A DNA stretch of 64,000 nucleotides from Lepas anatifera (lineage: Eukaryota; Arthropoda; Thecostraca; Lepadidae). The stretch spans positions 62,001 through 126,000 of the forward strand of contig JAOTON010001058.1 of NCBI GenBank assembly GCA_034440635.1, in the 5' to 3' direction. Every line of letters begins with the position of its first letter. Within the stretch, counting starts at the first letter, position 1. The position numbers and the translations under genes were made by a program. The notes beneath the pieces are model-generated. The model made no database searches. It saw nothing but the letters and a program-made list of their open reading frames with translations, and was not told the origin of the DNA. This document shows positions 36,940 to 49,529 of the stretch, in pieces.

Positions 36940-37798
36940 TTAACACGCCCATTGACGGGGGTCTGAGCCACCTTCGGATTGACGAGGGGGGCGGGTACCC
37001 GCCCCCCTAAGATCTCGAGAACCACGGTAGGTAGCAAAAAACGGTAAACGGTGTTGGGTAGCCCATCCGCTTCTCCATCGGAAATATTTGAACCATTTTT
37101 TTGTCAGGTCACATTTAAGGTCACCAGAGGTCAAAAACATGCCGTCACATGCCGTCATAGGGATAACATGTAAATTAAGTTTTTCGGCCATTGCATCTGA
37201 ACAAAGAAAGATACAGCAAAACGACTTGAACTATATGAATCCTCGCAGCAAGCCAAATCGAATGATATATTATTTGACCTTGCTAGGTCAAATCAAAGAT
37301 TTGACCTGACCTGAGGTCAAGTCAGGGTCAAATTATATAAAATGCATATCATTAGAATCGCAAAGCCAAGGCGAGTCTAATGAAGCTAAAATAAACGCTC
37401 TATCACCATCTGTTACTGAGTTATTCAGTAAAAACCATATTTCCCATGTATTACCAATGGAGAGGTCATGCTTCGTACCTGACCTTAGGTCATCGATATC
37501 AAAAATACCGGAACATATTTTAGAGAACTCGGTGAGCCCATTGTGTGATATAAGTTTCAATTGGATAAGTTCACCCTGCTCCGACTTATGCTATCTTAAA
37601 CTTTTTTTAGGTCGGGTCACTTGACCTGTACTGGTGACCTGACCTGAAATGACCTATCCTTAAAATTTTCACAGAAGTTGCAAAAATGATGAGGGAAAAG
37701 GTATGCCAAGTACGGCGGCGCTGCGCGCGGCCGTTTTTCTGCTGTCTCCGAAAAACCCGAGGGGGCGGGTACCCGCCCCCCGTCAATGCGCGTGTTAA
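36940..37798 (+). mobile_element. B-family TTAA element, complete (859 bp)
   Basis: The left end TTAACACGCCCATTGACGGG and right end GTCAATGCGCGTGTTAA are inverse. A GGGCGGGTACCCGCCC palindrome follows each end (~36990 and ~37765). The interior holds dense AGGTCA arrays (TGACCTGACCTGAGGTCA at ~37297) and the CGGCGCTGCGCGCG module at ~37720. No transposase is present. A second copy is at 42209 and a third, split, at ~56690-60091. Confidence 0.88.
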
Positions 37799-38181
37799 GA
37801 CATGCTGCTTTATTTAAGATCTGACCCTCGGATCGGAAGAACGACTCCTTTACGTGGCGCCATTGAACTTCAAAGATTAAATTTGAAACTCGAACCTTCT
37901 GTCCCTCATCCTTCGAGAGCTCATGGACAATAACGGTCTTCGAATTAACCGGTACGAACTTGTGAATCTTCAGTGTTCCTTTTTCGTGATTGCCTTATCG
38001 AAGCCTTTTCTGAGCTCAGTAGCTAATTTGAGTACTTTTTCTTGAAACATTTTCGGTAGAGATGGACACAAACAATGGAACTCTGCTTTCCGTTTTCCCT
38101 TCCAAGCATGTTTGCTGAGATCGTAGGGGGATGGGTACCCCCTGCCAGTAAAGGTAGTCCGGGACCTCTTGCCAGCGCGTG

Positions 38182-38563
38182 TTAAGAAGCACACTGGAGG
38201 GGAGCCTCGGAGGTCCCCACCTAATTTTGTCTAGGTGGCCGGAGTCAATGACTTTGAATGACCTTAACCCCAAAAATTAAGTTTACAATTTTGGAACGTT
38301 TGCACTATGACCTTGGTCTGTTTTTAGTGCATTCTGGACTTATTTGCGATTAATCACGGCATTTCCGGATGAATACCCAGCACGGCTAATACCTACTTGA
38401 CCTTTATGACCTCGTTTGAACTTGACGATACTGACCTAGGTCAATTATAATCGGTTATAATATATATTACAATAGCTCCCACCCGGTCCCCAACCGGAGT
38501 TTTTCTAAGCCTCCTAGCTTCCGGGAGCTCAGGGGCCTACCAGTCCCCCTCCAGTGCGTGTAA
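38182..38563 (+). mobile_element. Short P-type TTAA element (~382 bp)
   Basis: It starts TTAAGAAGCACACTGGAGGG and ends CCCCCTCCAGTGCGTGTAA; ends resemble the M element. TGACCT motifs occur inside. The right TTAA has decayed. Immediately left, GCCAGCGCGTGTTAA is the end of yet another element. Confidence 0.6.
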
Positions 38564-38587
38564 GTGTCGGACGCCTCTCCAGTGCGG

Positions 38588-38690
38588 GTGTTGATGACTG
38601 ATTGACTCGGGTGTTGATGACTGATTGACTCGGGTGTTGATGACTGATTGACTCGGGTGTTGATGACTGATGACTGATTGATCACTGACT
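38588..38690 (+). repeat. 23-bp tandem repeat
   Basis: Four units of TGTTGATGACTGATTGACTC+GGG are present, breaking down into TGATGACTGATTGATCACTG at the right. Confidence 0.9.
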
Positions 38691-39330
38691 GACTCACAAT
38701 CTGATCAGTCAGTGAAATCATCGAGCAAAGTATTTTGAAACTATCTCGAAACTAAAGGGTATTGACCACTTTGTCGGAATTCCAGAAACGACTATTTATG
38801 GTCACCATAAGTGTAAATCTGGAAACCATATTATTTTGTTTTTACCTTAATTCACCCAAGACAACACTGTAACCTTTTTTAGAATTTATGATGCCACCAC
38901 ACAGGGTGTGCCTCACTTGCGCTTGACCTAATCATTGCGTGTAAATACCAGGTTGGCCGCTAGGACGTTTCCAGGGGTCTAAAGACTTTCCGATCTATCT
39001 ACGCCGTCGGTGACCCTACTATCTTTTGGTTGGCGACCCAGCAACCGTCTCAAACTCTGATTCCATCTGTTTTCCCATGATTTTAGCTTCCACCATCCGC
39101 TCGTGCTTCTAAATATGCTTACCCTCTCCACTGTCTCCACCCTCACCGTAATACAGACACTGCCCATCAAAATCTATTGGATGAAGTCTGCTAGTTCCTT
39201 TGGCCAACAATGGGCAGAATCTACTTCGACAAAGAGCCAAGTTAGCCTTCGTTTCCCGGTTTGTTTGGCGTTTCTGAAAGACAGCTTGGTCCCTCAAGAG
39301 GAGTCACAAGTAAACCCATTTTGGCTTCCT

Positions 39331-39523
39331 GTGACGTCACGGGTCAACAGATATGGTTCAAACTCGGCTTGAGAGTAAAAGACGGTAATGCGCTTCCAGC
39401 GCCGTTTCATTTTTCCGTGTCACTTTCGGTTCCCGAGACCGCAAGGCTGGGGTGGGGAGTGGTGTCTGATCGGACCCCCAGGCGGTGGTGGGTGCGAAAA
39501 GAGCCAAGGCGGCGCGGGGTTAA
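39331..39523 (+). mobile_element. Truncated L-family TTAA element end
   Basis: It matches 30863-31053 (GTCACGGGTCAACxGATATGG, GCGCTTxCAGCGCCGTTTCA, GGTGGGTGCGAAAAGAGCC) and ends at TTAA 39520-39523. Confidence 0.7.
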
Positions 39524-42208
39524 GGGACTGTGCACATATGATGTCAGTGACCAAAGGGAAGATGGGGTTTAGCATTTTCTGATTTTTTGGTCTAATAAGC
39601 GGCAGTTTTAAAACATCAGTGACCGGTGATGACCTGAAATGGCCAGAGTCATGGCTGCAAGAGCATCCAGAATATTGGGAGAGGAGTATTATGCAGTTTA
39701 AATTGATTTTTTCCATTCAACGTCATAGATCTAAAGGCTAAAACCCTGAATAATGGATGGCATTTGCCCCTGGCCATGTTCCTACGCATATGGATATGTT
39801 TACATTATTGGAATTGCCGTAACGACTGAATTTCTGGAAGTGATGACTGAAAAATCGCTCCAGTATGGCTTCCTAAGAAATTATGCTCAAAAAAGCTAAA
39901 TCCCTTGAAGCCAAGTTCGAGAGGCGAGCAATCAAACGCCTACCCCCTCCACCCCGACTCATGCTTCCTCCCCCAATATTCTCAGACCCCCCATTTAGTA
40001 GCAGGTTAACTAGTCCATGGAAGAATGTTCGACTGCTTGGAAACAAAAAACTTCCCTATCGATTTCTGATCGCGGAATACATAATCGAGAAATATTAATT
40101 AGAATTTAGATAAATTTTCCGCCATCGCGGACCAACAGATTCTCGATGGCGGAATAGCGATAGCGGACCACCTATTTTTCGATTGCGTGAGCAGCACTGC
40201 AAGCAAATATTGTAAGAATCTATCAGCAGATTCTGCCAATTGTGAATAGACCCTGAGAGTTTCATAACAGGGGTGGACGCCCAGGAGTGCCGTTTTGTGG
40301 GGGGCTTGGGAGAAACGTGAAAACATAGTGTTTATGGTAAATCAGTCAAAATTTCACCATTTGGGAGGCCATGGACCCTTGCCCCCCCCCACCTCTTCCC
40401 CGTCTGCATCCTCCAGTGTTCCATAAGCGAATAAAGTGTATGAATTGAATGCATATAGAAAAAACTCCATGTGCAAGACTGAAACCACAAAATCCACCAT
40501 CACACGGCCCTGCTTCATTCCGAGTTCCGAGCCGGCAGGATTATGAAAGCCCAGGCGTCCAAGGGCAATTCCAGATTACGTTGGGATTAGAAAATGTTTG
40601 AAGTTCCTTGAATGTTTAGAACCATAATAGTTCCCAGCTTAGACGCTGCGTTTAATCCCGGCCGACTGCAATCTTCCGGTGGCCAGGAATAGGGACAAGC
40701 AGCTATCTCCGTCTACATCAAAGCAAGGGCGACGGAAGGTAATTCTTGATGGGGTGCAAAGCTGAAAACTCTGACGCATCTTTGAGGTTCCCAACCTGCC
40801 CAATTTTCCACGTTTTCCGAAAATTTGGCTAACTCTAATGGCTGCTTAATTTGCTTGATTTACCAAAATATACTGTATAACTTATCTTGACTGTAAAAAG
40901 GACAGAGCGAATGGAAAATGAGAGGGCTGGGCGAAAAGGGTACAGGAGGCGCGCCCCACCGGCGCCCGACTCGAGGATGAGTGCAGCGGCGGTTCCAGGC
41001 GGGAAAAGGCATTTGCCCCCCAAACTGAAAAGCTCGGGGCAAAACTGCGTTTTTCCCTACCCCTCCCTCTCCCCAGAATTTTCTATCTTCTTTTTGCCCG
41101 GCCTCTTTTTTAGTTTAAAAGTAAGGTTTTGGTGCTTCAACTCTCAACTTCAAGCAGTACCAGTCAACTTTAGTGTAAACATTGTGCTTTGGATAGCAAA
41201 AGAACATATTGTAGACAAATCTTTCAGTCACTGACTTTTCTTGACTTGGGTTTAGGTTCTCTGAAAATGTACCGTGTAATTAAATGATGGCAAAACCTTT
41301 CACTGCGTGACGTTTTTTTTTGCCCCCCATCCGAATGGCTAGACTTCACTGGACTCCTGAGCTGTAATATCCCCCCAGCTCGACGAAGACAGTGTCCATC
41401 TCGTCGGCAACACTCTTGTACTGTTTCTTCCCGTTGACCAGTTCGTGTGCTGAACGACGCTGGGGGCAGTGGGAGCGCGCAGGCGGTGGAGCGGCCACCG
41501 ACTGGCTACATGAGTTCGGAGCTGGCTGGAAGGCCAGGAGGACTGGAGGCCAGGAGGACTGCGACTGGGAGGCCAGGAGGACTGGGAGGCTCAGAGGGAA
41601 TGTGTGGGAGGCCTGTAAGCAGGGGCTCACTGCATAAATATCTGAATGTTAGTCATCATCATAGCCGCGCGGTGGGCTGTCCTGCCTCCGTTAGTTAGTT
41701 ATGACTTTACAGGACAAGCTCACCTGGTAGTAGCTATACGTTTGCGACCCACGCTATATTTCGACAAGACGTGCGTCCAATTTACTGGTTGTACATTGGG
41801 TTTACGAAAATAACCACTCTACGACTTTGCATAGTTTCTCGCCCTATTTCTCATGAAAAGCGTGCAAAATAACGCGGTGATATGCGTTTTCCCGTATCTA
41901 TTCTGGCCACGTAGCACGTCAAGGTTTTTTTGAGGCTGTTTTTCCTAATTTACGACTATTTTCGGGGCTTCATGACCCAATAACTAAAAATCCAAAGAAT
42001 GTCGAGTAGCACCTCGTTTAATTCCTCACGATGAGATAAACCGGCTGAGACAAATTTAAGATTTTTATGTGATTAGTTTCTAACACAATGAATCCAATAC
42101 GTTTGAAATTTACCGCTGAAATTGCTCGTACAACGTTAAATAAGCTAACCACAAACACATGGACGTGGTAAGATCCAACACCAAAATCTACGTAGTGTGA
42201 AAATAGTA
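39524..42208. other. No gene; scattered GC-rich repeat pieces
   Basis: No coding exon is supported. A minisatellite is at 41520-41600, and GC-rich repeat-like tracts are at ~40930-41060 and ~41305-41345 (the latter ending GGCTAGAC, as at 47930 and 48335). Confidence 0.4.
41520..41600 (+). repeat. GGCCAGGAGGACTGG minisatellite
   Basis: Four or so units of GGCCAGGAGGACTGGGA-type sequence with length variation are present. Confidence 0.85.
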
Positions 42209-42990
42209 TTAACACGCGCATTGACGGGGTCTGAGCCACCTTCGATTGACGAGGGGCGGGTACCCGCCCCCTAAGATCTCGAGAACCACGGTAGGTAGCA
42301 AAAACAGTAAACGGCGTTGGGTAGCCCGTCCGCTTCTCCATCGAAAATATTCGAACCATTTTTGTAGGTACATTTAACGTCACCGAGGTCAAAACATGCC
42401 GTCACATGCCGTCATAGGGATAACATGTAAATTAGTTTTTCGGCCATTACATCTGAACAAGTAAAGATAGAGCAAAACGACTTGAACTATATGAATCCTG
42501 CAGCAAGCCGAATCGAATGATATATGATTTGACCTTGCTAGGTCAAATAAAGATTTGACCTGACCTGAGGTCAGGTCAGGGTCAAATATATATATAAATG
42601 CATATCATTAGAACCGCAAAGCCAAGGTGAGTCTAATGAAGCTAAAATAAACGCTCTATCACCATCTGTGACTGAGTTATTCTGTAAAAACCATATTTCC
42701 ATGTATTACCAATGGAGAGGTCATGCTTCGTACCTGACCTTAGGTCATCGATATCAAAAATACCGGAACATATTTTAGAGAACTCGGTGAGCCCATTATG
42801 TGATATGAGTTTCAATTGGATAAGCTCACCCTGCTCCGACTTATGCTATCTTAAACTTTTTGAGGTCGGGTCACTTGACCTGTACTGGTGATCTGACCTG
42901 GGATGACCTATCCTTAAAATTTTCACTGAAGTTGCAAAATGATGAGGGAAAGGTATTGTCGGGTGCGGCCTTTTTCTGCTGTTCCAGTGT
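42209..42990 (+). mobile_element. B-family TTAA element, right end lost
   Basis: It starts TTAACACGCGCATTGACGGG and follows 36940-37700 closely, then breaks off after ATGATGAGGGAAAGGTATTG, missing the CGGCGCTGCGC module and terminal repeat. It is consistently shorter than the other copy at homopolymers and carries many single-base losses. Confidence 0.85.
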
Positions 42991-45348
42991 TTTCTGCTGT
43001 CATAGTAAAATGTTAAGACAGTTTATGTTCACCAGATTTGATTATCGACAACATTAACAGCACAGTTATAAATACTACACAGTAGTGGTTGATCTAGACT
43101 GGTGATATGCAGAGGAGGGGACCAGGGCTAAAATGCGAAAATCACAGTATGCTGAGAATATTTTTGAATATTAGAGGTTTTGGGGAACTGTTTCTTATCT
43201 CCACCCCTCCGCACCCTCCTCCCATCTCCTGGATTTTTCACTGATGCTCTGTGGCTTTGAGCGAGCATTCGTAATGTTCAGCATACTTACGAAAAATGGA
43301 AACTCAATTCGTGATCCCCCACGTGGTGTATTCCCACAGATCGGTCGATCTCCAAACGGGTGTTTTACATCTTCCCAGCTTTTGGAGCAAGCAGCGTGTC
43401 CATAGTTTCATCAATGTGAACTTCTACATTTCCAGGCAAGTCGCTGGTCATTGCAACGCCGCTCAGCTCATCTTTTTCATCCTCAGCACTAAAATATTTT
43501 TACGGTGGAATATTCCTGATCTGCTCTGCTGTCTTACTCATTTAAAATGATTTATTTCGTTTCTTCTCCTGCCAACATGTAATCCATGGCATTGGTAACA
43601 ACTCTGTTTTAAATATATTGATGTCTCCAAGACTGAATATCTCTTCTCGATCCAGGAGGTTCTGGATGGGTTAACGCTGGCAGTGCAATGCAATACCATA
43701 CGAATCTATGGGAGACCAAAATTCCAGAGGATTCTGACCCCCCTCCCTGGGGTCTCTACCCATGGATGTTTCACACAACAGGAATAAAACCTCAGCGGTG
43801 CTAATTGTTTTACGAAGTTCCAGAACTTCTCTGTCTCGCCACTTTTATAGTGCATTGACGTGTCTTGTCACAACAAACCAGCGTCTTCAATAATTCCCAA
43901 CTCATTTTGTCAGCTCAACATTGGTTCTCTATCATTTGCATTTGTCATAACATTTTGTCTCGCTCCTACTTAAATCCTAAAGGTGGAAAACTTGAGCCGT
44001 TCCGGCTCCCAACGTTCCTTTGTTTCTGAATATAACACTCCTCCTGTTACTAGTGTTCGATACAAAACTATTTTGAAGTGGTCCGGTGCAAAGAAGATTC
44101 CAGATACCACTGTTTGTGGTCAATTGTTCAAAATTAAAAAAGTGAGAAAATTGGAATTTAAGCCTTACCCAAGCTTCGAGAAAGAGCTCAAAGTTCTTAT
44201 GCGCCTGATTCGTTCAATTTCATTGAACTGTTGTTTGGCCCATTGGCTTGCCCAGGTTTCCTTGGCCTGTCTCGGGGTCTCGGTTAGACCCCGGGAAATA
44301 ATACGCATAGAATATAAGATTATTAATGGGTAAACTATTTTTGGGCGGGTCGACAATTGGGCTCTGTAATAAAGGCTTAATTTAAAAAATAGCATTATTG
44401 TGCTGGCTTATTTGAAACAAATCAACTGTTTTGTTTCAACAAAAAACCAGCTGCTAGCCGCCACCATTTGCATTTGCCTTGTACGAATGCACTTTTCTGG
44501 GATAGTTCCTAACCTATTCTTAGCCAATTATACAAGAACAAGTACCAAACGATCCTCGCGTTTTTTTTTAATATAGAACTTTGAAGTACCCCTTCTTACT
44601 TCTTTCATCGCCCGGATACAAAATCTACCGCCAAAACCTACTTGTTTTGGGGGAGAGGGAGAATTGGCATGTTTACCCCCATGGCTACGGCTGGGGGCAC
44701 ACCTCCCTGCACCCCCACCCCCCACCCCCCCTCCTTCCCGCTTCCGCTGCCACTGCATCCAAGCCCGTTTTATCACAAAAGTGAAATAATTTTTATCTTG
44801 AAATCTTGAGACATGTAATGTTTTCGGGCTAAATTTAAAACGGAATAACACCAAAAAACTTGTTCTAGGGATTCTGCCGGTATCTCCTTATACCTAATCT
44901 GGCAATAGGTATGGCAGCCTGCCCCATCGTGCTCTCACGCTCTCGTGTGTACCGCAATAATAAAGAGGATAACGTCTGTCGTCAAGTCAGTATTTTGCTG
45001 GTTTCAGGCGGCTTCCAAACATGGAGAATAGCACCGGGAGTCTCCCGCATTTTACATTGGGGACATTCGCGGAGATACTAGAGAATATCAAAATAGTGAC
45101 AAGGCTCAATGTCAAAATTAGACACATCTGAATACATTACCTCTGGAATATCTGACAATGCATAATTATTTTGGTTCATTGTGCCATCTTGAGGGTGACA
45201 CGGGTATATTTTGACAAGAATTGGAAGATGGCCAGAAGTTCCGAGGGGAATATTATTTTAGTGTCATGCGCAGCACGCACGTCACACACACACAGTAGAA
45301 CAATTGAATGCATGAATGGAATTGTTTCTCTGTGGCCTGATGTGACCT
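42991..45348. other. No supported gene
   Basis: The longest frame (43983-44333) has no recognisable domain and ends in repeat-like sequence. Nothing else stands out. Confidence 0.4.
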
Positions 45349-45810
45349 TTAACCCTCACCCCGGATGGGGGGTGCTTGAACACCCCCTTGGGTTTTTCCG
45401 GCGGCCTAAAAAGAAAATGGTGGCGCAAAGCGCCACCGTACCTGACACATTTTGTTCTTGATCAATTTCTCAACTTTCCCCAAAATTTCAAGGCTGAGTC
45501 AGCTCAGGTCAGGCCACTAGTGCAGGTCAAGTGGCTTCACTTCAAAAATGTTTAAGGTGGCATAATGGGCCCACTGAGCGTTAAAACATATATCGCGGGA
45601 TTTCTAATATCGATAGGTACCTAAGGTCAGGTACGGATCGTGACTTCTCCATTGGAAATGCATGGGGAAAACGGGATTGGGCTGTATGTATTTGCGTAGA
45701 TACAGCTGAAAATACCTCCATATTCTCCACATCGTAGTATGCTGGGCTCCTTTTTAAGTTCATGCTGCACTTATTTCTAAGTGTGGGCACTTAGAGGTCA
45801 TCTGGGCTAC

Positions 45811-47412
45811 TTAACCGTATTTCCAACGGGCTCCCGGCTACCCCTCCAGGGGGTACAGATTCCGTGCAGATACAGATTCTCCAACAGGGGGGCAGATTCC
45901 GCCGCCCCCCCTAAGATCTCAAAATCTATCCGGCCGATTTTCAAAATTCCAACCTAAATAAATTCCTCTCACGCAGAACTCCATTTTGAAGGAAAAAATC
46001 GAAATTTTGGAATTGAGAGTAGGGGTTTAAAATATACAAATTGTCTGCCTTTTTTTAATTATCCGTAACACTTGTCTCTTAGGCTTGATTTTCACGAAAC
46101 TAGTGTGGATTAACAGGCAAATTCTTGTAAATGGTCATATCTCTCATTTAGGCGAAATCGAAAATTCGAGGGTGGTTATAGTGCCTGAAATTTGAGGGAA
46201 ATTATATGGATTTTTTATGTTTTTGTTTTGTTTGCAGAGAAGCACACGCCAGGTAGGTACAGTGTGATATATCTGATGTCAAGCAAAGGGATCAAATATC
46301 AAAAATATGTTAAAGGCTGATTCAGGGAGGCAAAATAGTTGTGTAAGACACAAATTACCCCGCCTTTCAGGTATGACTACATTTTTAAATTACCCCACCT
46401 TTATCCATCCCTACCCGACCCGGGGAACGCTCCTGGATCCGCCTATGGATTATATCCATTTTGGGGAACCATTCATCGCCTATTAATTGTATCCATTTTG
46501 TGTTAGGACCAAATGCATGTCTACGATGCTTTCCTATTCAATGCAGATACACCACTACAATACGTTTGAAAGTTAGTGAACCCTCCTGATTACGATACAT
46601 GAGCACGCATATGATATCTTTTTATCATATAATACACGAATGGGATCAATGCATCCTTGTTTTTAACCCTCCCGCCCATTCTGTAGGCAGTTTATTCACT
46701 TCAGAAGAGTTCTTATGGATATCATTGTAGACCCCCATTTTGAGCTCCTGGAACCACCTATGGCCAAAAATATATCGAAATACACATCAAACGTTACCCG
46801 GAATCTCATTTAGTGTTAGAACTAAATGCATAGTTACAATTCTTTGTCCCATTCAATGCTTTTACAACACTAAAATAAACTTGAGTGCGAGTAAACCCCC
46901 TAATTACGGTACCTGAGCACATCTATGATTTCCTATCATCATATAAGAGGTACACATAAGAAAATGCATGGTTATGTTTGCCTCTCCCGAACATTCTGTA
47001 CGAAATATATTTACTTTAGAAGAGCTTGGATTGATAACATAGTGAGCCCCCATTTTGAGCTTCTGAAGCCGCCTATTGCCAAAATTATATCAAAATACTC
47101 ATCAAGTGTCATCCTAAGTCTCAGTAATAGCCTTCAAACATTACAAAGGCCGCCAATTCAGAACAGACAGCTTTATTGTAGGACAAACGCAACACCGGCT
47201 ACACTGCTCGGCTTCTGGATAAAATCCCCAAATTAGCGAGCCATAGTTCTGCCTCTGGCAAATATATATTTTCAAAATTTTAAGGGAAGACGTGCTATTT
47301 AGTTTTAAAAAACGTCAAAAGAATTCAAGAGACTATCTCAAACTGTTTCGGAGATATTACGGAAAAACCTGAGGGGTGGGCAGCATCTGCCCACTGTTGG
47401 AAGTAGGGTTAA
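45811..47412 (+). mobile_element. J-family TTAA element inserted in K (~1.6 kb)
   Basis: The left end TTAACCGTATTTCCAACGGG and right end (inverse) TTAACCCTACTTCCAACAGT match. The GGGCAGATTCCGCC and GGGCAGCATCTGCCC subterminal motifs correspond. The interior contains a ~300-bp tandem duplication and CTAAGATCTC near the left end. Confidence 0.7.
46498..47113 (+). repeat. Diverged ~300-bp tandem duplication
   Basis: The segments starting GTGTTAGGACCAAATGCATG (46501) and GTGTTAGAACTAAATGCATA (~46813) align over ~300 bases, both ending with CCCCCATTTTGAGCT...CGCCTAT-like sequence. Confidence 0.75.
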
Positions 47413-47815
47413 GCAGATCTTCAGGCTTGGGTCAATAACTGCAGGAAATGACGATAAAGCTTTTTTATGCCATTACACTTAGATTGTTATTGCGATTCGA
47501 TTCGTGTACATATTGAATATGCTAGATGAGATGGTGACCTTGACCTGATCTTAGGTCGGGCCATTTTTGTGTTTTGACCCAGTATAGTCATATTATACAT
47601 CATTCGATTTGCCGTAACGAGGAGAAGCGAGCCAAGAAACTCTTCTCTAACATATCACTTTCTTTGACCTGGTATGACCTCAATATTGACCTGAGCCCAA
47701 AAAATAAATATAGTTTCTTTATGCATTTTTCTTAACTATCCACCACTGTTCGCGTTTTTCCGCCATCCCACCCAGGTGTTGAGTTCGAAGGAGGGGTGCA
47801 ACCACCCCTCTCCCC

Positions 47816-49345
47816 ACTATGAGGAAGGTAGCTTGGAGGCCTACCGGAGCGGGTGTTTACTTGTGGACCAAATGTTATACCGCGAAACCTGTTTTTTTCG
47901 ACTTTGGTTACCCTCCAAACCTACTGGCTAGATCCGCCACGGCCACAGGGCGGATCCACACTTTTGGGCGGAACAACCTATCAGAGGGCGTTAGATCCTA
48001 TCGCGGAGGCGCGGATGCTGACCTCTTGGGGTGGGGTTGAGAAGTGACCTTTCAGAGGGGCACCACATCGAATTTTCAGGGGAGGGAGCACTGTGACCAT
48101 GCCCTTGGCATCGAGGCTCGATCGGGAAGGGGCAAGTGCCCCCCGTTTTCTCCCTAGATCCGTCTATGGTTGATACTGTATTGATTATAACAGGAAGGGA
48201 CAAGCGTGACTTGACGTCTTTCAGACGCCAGCTGAAAGTGAGCAGAAAATCTGTTAATTCGTAGGCCTGAAACTTTCACTGCGCGACGTTTTTTCTCGAC
48301 TCTGGTTCGCCCCCCCTCCCCCTAAGCCTACCGGCTAGACCCGCCAGTGCCTCCATAGACAAAGCATTCCTGCTGCATCAGGAAATAAACGAAAATTGTT
48401 GCTAAGGAAACCAATGACATATTTCTGGTGTGAACAAAGCCTTGATATAAAATCCAATAATTCATAAGCATTACCAAAGTAGCCCTCAGCAAAGATAAAC
48501 TTACACCTTCTTACAACGTTTATAAAACCGGCCTCCCCATCACATTCCATTTGGCTGGCTCTAGGCAGTGACACCTGCATATACGTTCTATATAGGGTGC
48601 ATCGCATGAGCGGAAGTCGCGTTTGGGGGATTTCGCCGCGGAAATACCAGACCCGGCGCTGACTCTTTTGTGAAGGTTGACGGCGGCACGGAGACGGGTC
48701 AGATGGTGGGGTTTAGCCGGCACAGGATCATACGTGGTCTTTCCAGCTGCGCCCCATAACTAGGCGTGCTGGATTTCGTCATCCTGCGATCCGCTGCTTG
48801 TTGGACACCCCTGGTCGCTCTGGCGGATCCAGGACTTCAATTCGGGTGGAGGGGTAGGAGCTTAAGCCTTCCCACCATTGTCTCGGATAAATCTTCGCCT
48901 ATGTATTATCTAAAGGTACCCAGACATTTCCAGGGGACTTGAGCACTCAGACACATCCAGGGGACTTGAGCCTCTTCCCTGTATCCGTCATTGCCTGGGT
49001 GTATCCTGTTCGCCACCTCCTGTCGGAGTGGCATGTGTCTCTGCCCGTTTCGGTACCGTGCAAACGGATCCTGCGGGTTTGAGGAACCGTAGCGACCTTG
49101 GCAGGTGACTAAAGCTGGGGCTGGTTCGGACAGCCACACGTGCACTAGCATCTCCCATTGACACCACTGTTGTACATTTTCTATCTGCTTTCCATGTGAC
49201 CTGGTGCGAGATTTCCCGTTGATAATTGCGTTATTATGCTAATTTGTCATACTGGGCTGGAAAGCGCGCCTGGGACATTGCAGGTTAAATCTATAGTACT
49301 TACACGGCCACACCCGTGCCAGCACATGCATTGGAGGAACTTGCT
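47816..49345. repeat. GC-rich MITE-like debris
   Basis: It includes a second copy (47925-48170) of the 7205-7480 repeat and repeated CTGGCTAGATCCGCC / CCGGCTAGACCCGCC ends at ~47930 and ~48335. From ~48400 to 49345 nothing could be assigned. Confidence 0.5.
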
Positions 49346-49529
49346 CAGGGGCGTAGCCAGGAATTCGTTCAGGGGGCGGAACCCCCGAAAAGGGCCCCTG
49401 CGACAGCGCCAAAAGGGCCCTGATGGGTAAGAAATGCCCTGCTTGTTACAGAATCGCTTCCTCAGGAGGGCACTTCGGGCCCTCAGGGGGGGCGGTTGTC
49501 CCTGCCGCCCCCTCCTTGGCCACGCCCTG
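49346..49529 (+). mobile_element. hAT-like MITE (184 bp)
   Basis: Ends CAGGGGCGTAGCCAGGA and (inverse) CAGGGCGTGGCCAAGGA are bracketed by AACTTGCT and AACCTGCT, an 8-bp target duplication with one mismatch. Confidence 0.75.

Larger units (their letters stand above)
45349..47815 (+). mobile_element. K-family TTAA element split by a J element
   Basis: It starts TTAACCCTCACCCCGGATGG with a GGGGTGCTTGAACACCCC hairpin, and ends near AGGGGTGCAACCACCCCTCT (~47790-47815) with the right TTAA lost. The J element sits at an internal TTAA (45811-45814/47409-47412). Without it K is about 870 bp. The CGGCG-like module appears as TGGCGCAAAGCGCCACC. Confidence 0.65.

Noticed and set aside
43983..44333. 116-codon plus-strand frame
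   Set aside because: No recognisable domain, and the 3' half reads equally well on the opposite strand; not enough to call a gene.
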